A DNA stretch of 64,000 nucleotides from Nocardia aurea (GCF_003123685.1 NZ_QCYJ01000084.1:186001-250000); one strand, 5' to 3'. Positions 1 through 9,153 are shown, counted from the stretch's first letter. Notes: a model not told the origin generated them from the letters alone. Numbers and translations: made by a program.

Positions 1-274
1 TGAGCAGCGCGTCGATCTTGGACAGATCCCAGCCGCCGCCCTTGAACGCGTCGCCGGGATGCGAGGTGGTCATGGCCTTGAGGTCGGCGCCGGAGCAGAA
101 CGCGCCGCCCGCGCCGGTCAGGATGGCCACCCGGATGTCGGGATCGTCATCGACCCGGTCCCACGCGTCGCGCATGATCGCGAGCATTTCGCCGGAGAGC
201 GCGTTGCGTGCCTCCGGCCGATTCAGGGTGACGATGAGAACGTGGTCGCGCTTCTCGACGAGGCAGTGCGGCAT
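1..274 (-). CDS. echA19: Enoyl-CoA hydratase, EchA19-like (3' part cut by window edge)
   Basis: N-terminal 91 residues of a crotonase-fold enoyl-CoA hydratase, which would hydrate a 2-enoyl-CoA during sterol side-chain beta-oxidation in the cytoplasm. Visible are the start [20 protein letters not shown], the conserved [10 protein letters not shown] segment, and the oxyanion-hole region [16 protein letters not shown]. The ATG at 274 follows an AGGAG ribosome site 8-13 nt upstream. The gene diverges from a FadD19-like ligase, the same arrangement as echA19/fadD19 (Rv3516/Rv3515c) in M. tuberculosis. The gene symbol depends on that context and on the visible N-terminus, because the catalytic glutamates lie beyond the window. 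Confidence 0.85.
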   Translation of the reverse strand, partial: MPHCLVEKRDHVLIVTLNRPEARNALSGEMLAIMRDAWDRVDDDPDIRVAILTGAGGAFCSGADLKAMTTSHPGDAFKGGGWDLSKIDALL

Positions 275-355
275 CGGGATTTCTCCTGACTTTCCAGTCG
301 GGGATGGCAAGTCGGCGGATTCGGCCCGGTGCGGGCAAAATCAGCCTTGTCAGGA

Positions 356-371
356 ACAGTAACACGTTCTA
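356..371. promoter_or_regulatory. KstR-like operator with divergent -10 elements
   Basis: The sequence AgtAACacGTTctA at 358-371 matches the published KstR consensus TnnAACnnGTTnnA except for the first base. On the plus strand its last TA begins a -10-like TATTTT (370-375), six bases before the GTG of the FadD19-like gene. On the minus strand TACTGT (361-356) can serve as the -10 for the EchA19-like gene. One bound repressor would cover both promoters. The site is seen directly; binding by KstR is inferred. Confidence 0.7.
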
Positions 372-381
372 TTTTTAGCTT

Positions 382-2031
382 GTGAGCCACAACATAGCGG
401 ACCTTGTCGAACACGCCATCGACCTCATGCCGGATCGCGTCGCCCTGGTCGACGACACCCGTGAGGTGACGTACGCGCAGTTGGAGGAGAGAGCCAATAA
501 ACTGGCCCATTACCTGCAAGAACAAGGGGTTCGGCCGGGGGACAAGGTCGGCCTCTACTCGCGGAACACCATCGAGGCCGTGGAGACCATGGTCGCGGTG
601 TTCAAGGCCAGGGCCGTCCTGATCAACGTGAACTTCCGATACGTCGAGAACGAGTTGCAGTACATCTTCGACAACTCGGATATGGTCGCGCTGATCCACG
701 AGCGCCGCTACAGCGACCGCGTGGCCGCGGTACGCCCGAACACCCCCAAGCTGAAGACCGTCGTCGTTGTGGACGACGATACGACCGGCACCGTCGCGAC
801 CGCAGCGGATTCGATCGATTACGACGCGGTGCTGGCCACCTCGTCGGGCGAGCGCGATTTCGGCGAGCGATCCCCCGACGACATCTTCATGATCTACACC
901 GGCGGTACCACCGGCCTGCCCAAGGGCGTCATGTGGCGCCAGGAGGACTGGTGGCGGGTGCTCGGCGGCGGCATCAACTTCGTGACCGGTGAAGTGGTGC
1001 AGGACGAATGGCAGCAGGCCAAGGTCGGCGCTGGTAATCAGCAGATGGTGCGCTACCCGATTCCGCCGCTGATCCACGGCGGATCGCAGTCGGCGGTGTT
1101 CCACGGGCTCTTCGACGGCGGCAAGACCATCATGCTGCCCGAATTCAGCGGGCACGGGGTGTGGCAGGCCATCGACCGCCACACCGTGAACCTGATCTTC
1201 ATCACCGGTGACGCGATGGCGCGGCCCATGCTCGACGCGTTGCAGGCCGGAAATCCGGAAACCGGCGCTCCGTACGCGCACGCGACGCTGTGGGCGATGG
1301 CGAGCAGCGCGGCGCTGTTCTCCCCGACGCTCAAGGACCAGTTCATCGAACTGCTGCCGAGCACCATGATCACCGATTCGATCGGCTCGTCGGAAACCGG
1401 TTTCGGCGGCCTGTCGATCGCGACCAAGGGCGCCACCCACACCGGCGGCCCCAGGGTGAAGATCGACGCCTCCACCGAGGTGCTCGACGACGACGGCAAT
1501 CCGGTGGTGCCCGGTTCCGGCCAGATCGGTTTCCTGGCCCGCAGGGGGCATATCCCGCTCGGGTACTACAACGACGAGGTCAAGACCAAGGCGACGTTCA
1601 AGGAGTTCAACGGCGTGCGCTACTCGATTCCCGGCGATTACGCCCGGGTCGAGGAGGACGGCGCGGTCACGATGCTCGGTCGCGGTTCGGTGAGTATCAA
1701 CAGCGGCGGCGAGAAGATCTACCCGGAGGAGGTCGAGGGCGCGCTCAAGGCGCATCCGCAGATCTTCGACGCGCTCGTCGTCGGCGTTCCCGACGAGCGC
1801 TGGGGCCAGCGGGTGGTGGCCGTGGTGCAGTGTCGCGGCGAGCAACGCCCCTCGCTGGAGGAATTGCGCCCCATGCTGACCCAGGAGATCTCGGCCTACA
1901 AATTGCCGCGCAGTGTGTGGTTCGTCGAGGAGATCAAACGTTCCCCGGCGGGCAAGCCCGACTACCGCTGGGCCAAGGAACAGACCGAGATCCGCCCGGC
2001 CGACGATCATGCCGAGGCGAGCGCCAAGTAA
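382..2031 (+). CDS. fadD19: Steroid-side-chain acyl-CoA synthetase, FadD19-like
   Basis: A 549-aa AMP-forming acyl-CoA ligase (ANL superfamily). FadD19 activates the C26 carboxylate of cholesterol side chains to the CoA ester. The P-loop-like motif YTGGTTGLPKG lies near residues 172-182. Further motifs are ITDSIGSSETGFGG, the hinge/A8 region IPGDYARVEEDG, LGRGSVSINSGGEKIYPEEVE, and the C-terminal lysine region RSPAGKPDYRWAKEQTE. Length and these blocks match my recollection of Rv3515c closely. The GTG start sits six bases after a -10-like TATTTT with no ribosome site, suggesting a leaderless mRNA. It diverges from the EchA19-like gene and is followed 38 bp later by a thioesterase. Confidence 0.93.
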   Translation: MSHNIADLVEHAIDLMPDRVALVDDTREVTYAQLEERANKLAHYLQEQGVRPGDKVGLYSRNTIEAVETMVAVFKARAVLINVNFRYVENELQYIFDNSDMVALIHERRYSDRVAAVRPNTPKLKTVVVVDDDTTGTVATAADSIDYDAVLATSSGERDFGERSPDDIFMIYTGGTTGLPKGVMWRQEDWWRVLGGGINFVTGEVVQDEWQQAKVGAGNQQMVRYPIPPLIHGGSQSAVFHGLFDGGKTIMLPEFSGHGVWQAIDRHTVNLIFITGDAMARPMLDALQAGNPETGAPYAHATLWAMASSAALFSPTLKDQFIELLPSTMITDSIGSSETGFGGLSIATKGATHTGGPRVKIDASTEVLDDDGNPVVPGSGQIGFLARRGHIPLGYYNDEVKTKATFKEFNGVRYSIPGDYARVEEDGAVTMLGRGSVSINSGGEKIYPEEVEGALKAHPQIFDALVVGVPDERWGQRVVAVVQCRGEQRPSLEELRPMLTQEISAYKLPRSVWFVEEIKRSPAGKPDYRWAKEQTEIRPADDHAEASAK

Positions 2032-2069
2032 TAATCGGAAACCCATCCCCGCACGGAGCAAGGTTTCCA

Positions 2070-2930
2070 GTGACACCCCCGCAGAACTCCCTCCCACCCG
2101 CAAACATCCCGCTCGCGTTCTTCCGGGAGACCGCGCTCGGATTCGAGCCGCTGCCGTTGGCGGCGGGCGCGTGGTCGCCGGATTCGGTGAACGGGCCTGC
2201 GGTCTGTGGATTGCTGGCGCGTTCGCTCGAGATCGAGCACTGCCCCGACGGGTTCACGCCGGCGCGGCTCACCGTCGATCTGTTCCGGCTCACGCAGCGC
2301 CGTCCGGTGTCGGTGCGCACGACGGTCGTCCGCTCGGGTAACAGGATCCGGGTCGCCGATGCCGAACTCGTCCAGGACGAGGTGACGGTGGCGCGGGCGT
2401 CGGCGGTGTTCCTGCGACGTTCGGAACAGCCGCCGGGTGACCTGTGGACACGTGGGGACGATCCCGCGCCCCCGCCCGCGGAGTTACTCGGCGCCACGGG
2501 GATGCCGCTGTGGGGCAGCGACGAACATCCCGACGGCTGGACGCACGAACTGGCCGAACATCAGAACGGCAGCCGCAAACGGTGCTGGCAGACGCCGGTG
2601 CCGGTCGTTCTCGGTCGACCCGCGTCCGCCTTCGCCGCGGCCGCGACGATCGGGGAGTCGGCGAGTCTGATGACCAACTGGGGCAGCGCGGGTGTGGGCT
2701 TCATCAACGCGGATCTGACCATGGCGTTGACCAGGGCTGTCCAGGGCACCGCGATCGGGGTCGAGGCGGACAGCCATCTGAGTCTGGACGGGATCGCGGT
2801 GGGTAGCGCGACGCTGTTCGACCGCGCCGGTTCCTTCGGCACCTGTGTGGTCACGGCGCTGGCCAACGCCGAACGGCAGGTCGATTTCGCCGAGGATCGC
2901 TTCGCCGCGATGCGTTCGGGTCAGGTGTGA
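2070..2930 (+). CDS. Acyl-CoA thioesterase-like protein (double hot-dog)
   Basis: A 286-aa protein resembling the actinobacterial thioesterase-like superfamily (TesB/4HBT_3), which hydrolyses acyl-CoA to acid and CoA. It has an N-terminal segment (FFRETALGFEPL, then FTPARLTVDLFR) and a C-terminal segment ending FINADLTMALTRAVQG and ADSHLSLDGIAVGSATLFDR, consistent with two hot-dog domains. GTG 2070 was chosen because GGAGCAAGG lies just upstream and the family N-terminus begins there; the open frame continues upstream only as overlap with fadD19. It follows the ligase by 38 bp and probably shares its transcript. Its end overlaps the convergent MarR gene by 10 bp. Confidence 0.82.
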   Translation: MTPPQNSLPPANIPLAFFRETALGFEPLPLAAGAWSPDSVNGPAVCGLLARSLEIEHCPDGFTPARLTVDLFRLTQRRPVSVRTTVVRSGNRIRVADAELVQDEVTVARASAVFLRRSEQPPGDLWTRGDDPAPPPAELLGATGMPLWGSDEHPDGWTHELAEHQNGSRKRCWQTPVPVVLGRPASAFAAAATIGESASLMTNWGSAGVGFINADLTMALTRAVQGTAIGVEADSHLSLDGIAVGSATLFDRAGSFGTCVVTALANAERQVDFAEDRFAAMRSGQV

Positions 2931-3394
2931 GCCTGTTCGGTCGCGTGCAGGCGGTCCACGAGCGCGCTCAGGGATCTCGTCACCTTGCCGCGATCGGCGG
3001 CGACGCGGTCCAGCCCGCTCGACGCGAGCGCTTCGGTCATCGCCGCGAACGCGAGTTCGCCACGACGGGTGGGGAATACGAGAACCCGGCGACGGTCGGT
3101 GTCGTCGACTCGGCGCAGCACGAGGTTATCGGCGATCATCGCGTCGATCAGGCGGGTGAGGCTGGCGCCGGTGCACAGTGTCGCCTCGGCGAGCTGCGAC
3201 ATGGACCTGCCGTCACCCGAGGTGACCGCGGTGAGCACATGCCAACGACCGACCGAGGATTCGCCCAGGCGGGTCGCGATCGCGCGATCCAGTTCCTGTG
3301 ACGCCTGGCGTATGAGCCGTGCCAACTCCTCCAGTGCGGCGGGGGCGGTGCTATCGTCCACGTCAGCACTATATATGCGGCGGTGATATTCCAT
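2921..3394 (-). CDS. MarR-family transcriptional regulator
   Basis: A 157-aa winged-helix regulator. The core runs WHVLTAVTSGDGRSMSQLAEATLCTGASLTRLIDAMIADNLVLRRVDDTDRRRVLVFPT (residues about 55-115, quoted here only to name the wing DTDRRR and the helix SMSQLAEA). MarR proteins usually bind palindromes near their own start and are released by small ligands. The ATG at 3394-3392 overlaps, within one CCATGG, the ATG of the divergent binding-protein gene. A shorter start at GTG 3361 would leave 31 bp containing TATATAT (3370-3376). The 3' end overlaps the thioesterase by 10 bp. Confidence 0.85.
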   Translation of the reverse strand: MEYHRRIYSADVDDSTAPAALEELARLIRQASQELDRAIATRLGESSVGRWHVLTAVTSGDGRSMSQLAEATLCTGASLTRLIDAMIADNLVLRRVDDTDRRRVLVFPTRRGELAFAAMTEALASSGLDRVAADRGKVTRSLSALVDRLHATEQAHT

Positions 3395-4472
3395 GGCGGC
3401 CTCGGCTTCACGTGGCAGACGGACGAGCGTCGATATCGCACTTGTCATTCCGCTGAGCGGACCCGCGGGCATGTTCGGGCCTTCGTCGGAGGCGTGTGCC
3501 ACGCTGGCCGCCGAGGACATCAACGCCATGGGCGGCATCCTCGGTCGCCCGGTGCGCCTGCATCCGGTCGACGCCGGGGCCCCATTGCCGGAACTGTCGG
3601 CGCGTATCGACCGGATGGTGAGTCTGGGCCAGGTCGACGGAGTCGTCGGCTGGCATCTGTCCACCGCGCGCAAGGTGATCACGCCGCATACCGCGGGCCG
3701 GGTTCCCTACGTGTACACCACCTTCTACGAGGGTGGGGAGGACGCCGACGGGGTCTACATGATCGGCGAGACTCCCGAACAGCAACTGTTTCCCGCGTTG
3801 CGCTGGATGCGTTCGGAATTCGGCGTCCGCAGCTGGTGCGTGATCGGCAACGACTACGTCTGGCCGCGTGAGACGGTCAGGGCGACAAGGGAGTACGTCG
3901 CGAATACCGATATCGATATCGTCGGTGAGGGTTTCGTCCCGCTCGGCGGCCGGGATTTCGCGCCGCTGCTGGAGCTGATCGGGAACTCACCCGCCCAGGG
4001 GGTCTTGCTGCTCATGGTCGGCGCCGACGGAGCCGCCTTCAACAGCGCTTTCGCGCGTGCCGGACTCGATGACGGCCGGATTCGGCTGAGCATGATGATC
4101 GGCGAGGATGTGCTGTACGCGGGCGGGCCGGACAGTTCGCGCGGACTCTATACCGCATCGGGCTATTTCGAGAGCGTGATCTCGCCCGGGGGGATGGATT
4201 TCGGCAGCAGGTATGTCGCCAGGTACGGGACGTTCGCACCGGCGCTGAACAATATCGGCGAATCCTGTTACGAGGGACTGCTTCTGTTCGCCTCGCTGGC
4301 CGAGGCGGCGCGCAGTCTTGACGTGCGCGCGATCGAGCGGCACGCGGGGCGGGTGAGCTACGACGGCCCGCGCGGTGAGGTCAGGGTCCGCGGGTCGCAC
4401 ACCACCCAGCCGGTTTTCCTGGCGGACGCGAACGAACTCGAATTCAGTGTGCTCGCCGAGCTGATGTCCTGA
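3393..4472 (+). CDS. Cytosolic AmiC-like (type I periplasmic-binding-fold) ligand-binding protein
   Basis: A 359-aa protein of the Peripla_BP_5/AmiC type. It begins almost at once with the fold (VDIALVIPLSGPAGMFGPS) and has no signal peptide or lipobox, so it is expected to stay in the cytoplasm. Recognisable segments are AAEDINAMGGILGRPV, VDGVVGWHLSTARKVITP and NNIGESCYEGLLLFA. Relatives include AmiC, the amide sensor of the Pseudomonas amidase operon, and substrate-binding components of amide/urea ABC transporters. No permease genes adjoin it. The shared CCATGG start with a MarR gene suggests a small-molecule sensor working with that regulator. The ligand is unknown. Confidence 0.75.
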   Translation: MAASASRGRRTSVDIALVIPLSGPAGMFGPSSEACATLAAEDINAMGGILGRPVRLHPVDAGAPLPELSARIDRMVSLGQVDGVVGWHLSTARKVITPHTAGRVPYVYTTFYEGGEDADGVYMIGETPEQQLFPALRWMRSEFGVRSWCVIGNDYVWPRETVRATREYVANTDIDIVGEGFVPLGGRDFAPLLELIGNSPAQGVLLLMVGADGAAFNSAFARAGLDDGRIRLSMMIGEDVLYAGGPDSSRGLYTASGYFESVISPGGMDFGSRYVARYGTFAPALNNIGESCYEGLLLFASLAEAARSLDVRAIERHAGRVSYDGPRGEVRVRGSHTTQPVFLADANELEFSVLAELMS

Positions 4473-4786
4473 TCAGGGGCCTCGACATCGGAGGCTTCGA
4501 GTACCCGGGCGTACAGCGGGGGTGAGTGCGGCCTCGCGCCGTAATCGGAAGTTCACACCGTGGTTTCACGGTGGAGACATCACTGTCGTTGGATCATCAC
4601 CGTACGAAATAGGTTCACCTGAAAATAAATGAGGCCGTGATGATCGAGACGACCGCCGGAGCAGCGCTCCCGGCGCGACGTCACTCGCGCGGCCCGCTGG
4701 ACTCCGTGTGTGCCCGGCCGTGCCGGCGGCCGGGCACACACGGGGGCCGGATATCAGGGCACGAGGGAGCCCGCGTTCGGCCAGAA
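4473..4786. other. Non-coding stretch with a strong inverted repeat (4706-4741)
   Basis: About 310 bp between the binding protein and the convergent monooxygenase. It contains a short hairpin CACCGTG-GTTT-CACGGTG near 4557 and an AT-richer patch (4606-4632). At 4706-4720/4727-4741 is a perfect 15-bp inverted repeat, GTGTGTGCCCGGCCG, with a 6-nt loop. No T tract follows. An open frame from 4637 crosses the hairpin but shows no family features. The hairpin may end the plus-strand transcript. Confidence 0.5.
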
Positions 4787-4819
4787 GGGATCGGCCCGCC
4801 GATGGGGCGGGCCGATCCC
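4787..4819 (-). terminator. Terminator-like hairpin after the FAD monooxygenase
   Basis: GGGATCGGCCCGCC (4787-4800) pairs perfectly with 4806-4819 across a 5-nt GATGG loop, 14 bp downstream of the monooxygenase stop on the minus strand. There is no U tract on either side, as is common for actinobacterial terminators. Confidence 0.65.
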
Positions 4820-4832
4820 GACCGGATCCGGT

Positions 4833-6014
4833 TCAGCGATAGGCGAGTTCGGCGAGCCGGAAGGCCAGCTTGTGGCGCACGGCGGGGATCCGGGTCAGCG
4901 TCGACACTGCGGTGTTGCGGATGAGGCGCGCCGGGCGGCCGCGCAGGGTGCCCGTCCTGGTCATCAGATCGGTGAAGGCGACCACGTCCTTCGCCACCGG
5001 ACGACGGGTGGTCTCGTAGGTGTCGAGCAGCGTTTCGGGCTCACCCGCGAGCACCCTGGCCAGCAGTCCGCCCAGGACGGCCGCGTCCTGGATGCCGGTA
5101 TTCATGCCCTGCCCACCCGCCGGGCTGTGCACGTGGGCGGCGTCGCCCGCGAGCAGGACGCGGCCCGCGCGATAGTGGTCGGCGACGCGGTGGTGGATCC
5201 GGAAGCGTGAACCCCACAGCACCTCGGTCACTTTCACCGCACCGCCGGGGCCGCGCGCGTCGAGTATCGCCTGGATATCGCCGACCGAGGGATGTTCCGG
5301 CGCGTCATCGAGCGAGGCGACGACCCGGTACCTGTCCGGGGTCACGTCGTCCGGCAGCGGGGCGACCACGGTGACGCCGTCGGGTGAGAGATGCAGCGCC
5401 ACCTCGTCTCTGGCGACGGGCCAGTCCATGCGGACATCGGCCAGGACGAACGAGGTCGGATAGGTGTCGCCGGTGAAGCCGATCCCGGCCTGCTCCCTGA
5501 CGAGGCTGTGCATACCGTCCGCGCCGATGACATACCCGGCGCGCATGGTTCCCGCGGCGTCCGTGCCGTCCAGGTATTCGACGGTGACGCCGGTGTCGTC
5601 GTCGGTGATCCGGGTGACCCGGTAGGGCCTGCGGACATCGCCCCCGGCCTTGCGCAGGCGGGCCAGCAGTATCGCCTCGGTGACCTCCTGCGGGGCCATC
5701 AGGGTGAAGGGGTACCTGGTGGGGAGGCTGTTGAAATCGATGGCGGCGAGGGTGCGTGCGCGGTCGCGCACGATGAGCCGAGGGACCCTTATGCCGCGGT
5801 CGATCAGTTCGTCGGCGATGCCGAGTTCGTCCAGAACCTCGAGGGTTCGGGCGTGCACGACCGCGGCGCGGGAGGTGTTCGCGCCCTCGCTCAGTCGGTC
5901 GAGCACGACGACGTCGGCACCGGCGTCGGCCAGCGTGATCGCGGCGGTGAGTCCGGCCGGTCCCGCGCCGACGACGACGATATCGGCGGATTGCGGCAGC
6001 GAGGTGGTTGTCAT
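4833..6014 (-). CDS. FAD-dependent aromatic monooxygenase (PHBH/PheA type)
   Basis: A 393-aa class A flavoprotein hydroxylase. It has the Rossmann FAD motif ADIVVVGAGPAGLTAAITLADAG near residues 9-31 (GxGxxG), the YVIGADGMHSLVR (DG) motif near 170, and the second FAD motif RVLLAGDAAHVHSPAGGQGMN near 285-305. Such enzymes use NAD(P)H and O2 to hydroxylate aromatic or polyketide substrates. ATG 6014 has AGGAG upstream; a longer frame exists but would run through the operators. It diverges from a TetR gene across two matching double operators and is probably repressed by it. It sits inside a steroid cluster, but nothing shows a steroid substrate. A usual C-terminal thioredoxin-like domain is absent. 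Confidence 0.88.
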   Translation of the reverse strand: MTTTSLPQSADIVVVGAGPAGLTAAITLADAGADVVVLDRLSEGANTSRAAVVHARTLEVLDELGIADELIDRGIRVPRLIVRDRARTLAAIDFNSLPTRYPFTLMAPQEVTEAILLARLRKAGGDVRRPYRVTRITDDDTGVTVEYLDGTDAAGTMRAGYVIGADGMHSLVREQAGIGFTGDTYPTSFVLADVRMDWPVARDEVALHLSPDGVTVVAPLPDDVTPDRYRVVASLDDAPEHPSVGDIQAILDARGPGGAVKVTEVLWGSRFRIHHRVADHYRAGRVLLAGDAAHVHSPAGGQGMNTGIQDAAVLGGLLARVLAGEPETLLDTYETTRRPVAKDVVAFTDLMTRTGTLRGRPARLIRNTAVSTLTRIPAVRHKLAFRLAELAYR

Positions 6015-6026
6015 GACGACTCCTGG

Positions 6027-6056
6027 GTCAACGGCCGTAGGCCAACGCTTGTTGGC
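6027..6056. promoter_or_regulatory. TetR double operator, left copy
   Basis: Two overlapping 16-bp sites, GTCAACGGCCGTAGGC (6027-6042) and GCCAACGCTTGTTGGC (6041-6056), are offset by 14 bp. The pattern is GyCAACnnnnGTnGGC. It lies just upstream of the monooxygenase ribosome site and includes a -10-like TACGGC on the minus strand. The right copy (6085-6114) is its reverse complement at 22 of 30 positions. Confidence 0.72.
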
Positions 6057-6084
6057 GTAACCGTAACGCGGGGCCGTTGAAGAA

Positions 6085-6114
6085 GTCAACAGTTGTTGGC
6101 CTACAATCGTTGGC
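6085..6114. promoter_or_regulatory. TetR double operator, right copy, covering the tetR -10
   Basis: Sites GTCAACAGTTGTTGGC (6085-6100) and GCCTACAATCGTTGGC (6099-6114) overlap by 2 bp. The second contains TACAAT (6102-6107), which lies seven bases before the tetR ATG at 6115. Repressor binding would therefore cover both the -10 and the start of a leaderless tetR mRNA. The geometry suggests two dimers per double site. Confidence 0.72.
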
Positions 6115-6711
6115 ATGACAGTCGGCACAGATCAGCCCCCCGCGCGCCGCTCGGACGCGACCCGCGCCGCGATACTGGACGCGGCCCGCGCCCGCTTCGC
6201 CGCCGAGGGGTACCGCAAGGCCACGGTGCGCGCCATCGCGGCCGACGCCGCCATCGACCCGTCCATGGTGATGCGCTACTTCGGCAACAAGGAGGGCCTG
6301 TTCGCGGCCGCCGTCGAGATCAGCCTCGACCTGCCCGACCTCTCCGGCGTCGACCCGGACGGTATGGGGGAGTTGCTGATCCGCCGTTTCCTCGGCGTCT
6401 GGGAGGAATCGCCGGGCAACGAGGTCATGCTGACGCTGCTGCGCACCGCCATCACCGACGACTCCGTCGCCGACCGGGCGCGCGGGGTTTTCGCCGAACA
6501 GGTAACCCCCGCCGTCCTGCGCGTCGGCGACCCCGCCGACGCCCCCCGTCGCAGCGGCCTCATCGCGACCCAACTCCTCGGCCTCGCCCTGTGCCGCTAC
6601 ATCCTGCGCCTCCCCCCGGTCCTCACCCTGACCCCCGAGGACATCGTCACCGACCTCGCCCCCACCCTCCAGCGCTACCTGACCAGCACCCACACCCTCG
6701 ATCGGGGCTGA
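6115..6711 (+). CDS. TetR-family repressor of the divergent monooxygenase
   Basis: A 198-aa TetR protein. The N-terminal HTH runs through ATRAAILDAARARFAAEGY, KATVRAIAADAAIDPSMVMRYF and GNKEGLFAAAVE (residues about 15-60). The C-terminal ligand-binding half is Leu-rich and includes LLGLALCRYILRLPPV. The start ATG comes seven bases after TACAAT with no ribosome site, which fits a leaderless transcript. It faces the FAD monooxygenase across two mirror-symmetric double operators, so mutual regulation is likely, with an aromatic-type inducer being possible. The ligand cannot be read from the sequence. Confidence 0.88.
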   Translation: MTVGTDQPPARRSDATRAAILDAARARFAAEGYRKATVRAIAADAAIDPSMVMRYFGNKEGLFAAAVEISLDLPDLSGVDPDGMGELLIRRFLGVWEESPGNEVMLTLLRTAITDDSVADRARGVFAEQVTPAVLRVGDPADAPRRSGLIATQLLGLALCRYILRLPPVLTLTPEDIVTDLAPTLQRYLTSTHTLDRG

Positions 6712-6731
6712 CTGCTGACCTGCCGGAAACG

Positions 6732-6764
6732 CGACGGGCCCACCGTGGTGCGGTGGGCCTGTCG
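6732..6764. terminator. Hairpin between converging tetR and fadE27
   Basis: The inner stem GGCCCACCG/CGGTGGGCC (loop TGGTG) is extended outward by CGAC/GTCG with one mismatch. It lies in the 64-bp gap between two convergent genes and can serve both directions. No strong T tract. Confidence 0.6.
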
Positions 6765-6775
6765 TGGAGGAGGGG

Positions 6776-7879
6776 TCAGGCGGGGTCGGCGAGGAGGGCG
6801 CCGAGGCCGCGGAGGTGGTCGGTGGCGGGGCCGAGGGCGAATTCGTTGTGTTTGGCGGCGGTGAAGTAGTTGTGCACGATGTGGTCGCGGTCGATGCCGA
6901 CGCCGCCGTGCACGTGCACGAGGGTGTGGGCGACCCGGTGGCCCGCGTCGGCGGCCCAGAACTTGGCGGTGTGCACGGCTTCGCCCGCTGGCAGGTTCTC
7001 CGACAGTCGCCAGGCGGCCTGGGTGACGGCCAGGCGCAGGCCCTGCACGTCGATGTAGGCGTCGGCGAGGCGCTGGGCGACGGCTTGGAAGGAACCGATC
7101 GGCTTGCCGAATTGTTCACGCTCGCGGGCATATTCGGCGACCAGGTCGAGGGCCTTCTCCAGGGTGCCGAGTTGCTGGGCGGCCAGTCCCAGCCAGGCGC
7201 GGCCGAGGAGCCAGTCCAGGATCCGTGCGCCGGATTCGACCGTCGCGACCAATTCGGCAGGGGTGTCGGTCAATTCGACGGAGTATTCGGCGCTCCAGTC
7301 GACCACCTGCTGCAAGGTCGAGCGCACGGTGGCGTCGGCGGGGTCGACGAGGAAGATCGCGGGAAGACCGGAGACGTTCGCGGGAACCAGGATTCGGGCG
7401 GCGCGCTCGGCGTGCGGCACGGTGATCTTGGATCCGGTGATCAGCCAATCGCCCGCGTCCTGCCTGGCGACGGTCACCGGCTGGGTGGGCTCCCAGTTGT
7501 ACTCCTCGGCCAGCGCGGCGGTCAGCACGATCTCGCCCGCGCCCGCCCGTCGAGCCAGCTCGCGCTGGGCGTCGTCACCGAAGGCCGCCAGCGCGTTCGC
7601 GGCGACGACGATCGACCACAGGTACGGCACCGCGGCCACCGATTTGCCGAGTTCGCGCAGGACGGCGCTCTGTTCGAGCACACCGAAATCGCCGCCGCCC
7701 GCGTTCTCGGGCAGTGCCGCGGCGAGTACGCCGGTTTCGGCGAGCGCCTGCCACAGCGCGTCGTCGAAACGTCCGGCGCTGTCGAGTTCGCGCAGCCGGT
7801 CGGCGGTCACGAGTTTGCCGGTCACCTCGGCGGTGAGGCGGGCGATATCGCCCTGGGCCTCGGTCTGGGTGAAATCCAT
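6776..7879 (-). CDS. fadE27: Acyl-CoA dehydrogenase subunit, FadE27/ChsE2-like
   Basis: A 367-aa acyl-CoA dehydrogenase-family protein. FadE26 and FadE27 (ChsE1-ChsE2) of M. tuberculosis form an alpha2beta2 enzyme that dehydrogenates the C5 side chain of cholesterol. The sequence has an ACAD N-terminal helical part (MDFTQTEAQGDIARLT), a middle beta region, and the C-terminal segment YAREREQFGKPIGSFQAVAQRLADAYIDVQ and HVHGGVGIDRDHIVHNYF. The catalytic glutamate is less clear here than in the partner, as expected of the partner-type subunit. It is 26 bp downstream of the FadE26-like gene on the same strand, probably one operon. ATG 7879 matches the family N-terminus; the frame extends further upstream only inside the neighbour. 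Confidence 0.9.
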   Translation of the reverse strand: MDFTQTEAQGDIARLTAEVTGKLVTADRLRELDSAGRFDDALWQALAETGVLAAALPENAGGGDFGVLEQSAVLRELGKSVAAVPYLWSIVVAANALAAFGDDAQRELARRAGAGEIVLTAALAEEYNWEPTQPVTVARQDAGDWLITGSKITVPHAERAARILVPANVSGLPAIFLVDPADATVRSTLQQVVDWSAEYSVELTDTPAELVATVESGARILDWLLGRAWLGLAAQQLGTLEKALDLVAEYAREREQFGKPIGSFQAVAQRLADAYIDVQGLRLAVTQAAWRLSENLPAGEAVHTAKFWAADAGHRVAHTLVHVHGGVGIDRDHIVHNYFTAAKHNEFALGPATDHLRGLGALLADPA

Positions 7880-7905
7880 GGGTCTTCCCTGCTTTCCGAA
7901 GTCTG

Positions 7906-9099
<1,194 letters not shown>

Positions 9100-9153
9100 G
9101 GCAAAACCTCGAGCCTTCGTTGGATTCGGTTGATCCGATGATTGCATATCGAC

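Noticed and set aside
223..2103. Long minus-strand open frame opposite fadD19
   Set aside because: It lies antisense to a strongly conserved ligase; its protein is Arg/His/Gly-rich with no family features. This is the usual GC-rich shadow frame, as at 12438-13655, 50066-52051 and 52553-54754.
4637..4924. Short frame with Cys codons inside a hairpin, resembling a Cys-responsive leader peptide
   Set aside because: No sulfur-metabolism gene follows on the plus strand, the frame continues past the hairpin, and it runs into the antisense of the monooxygenase.
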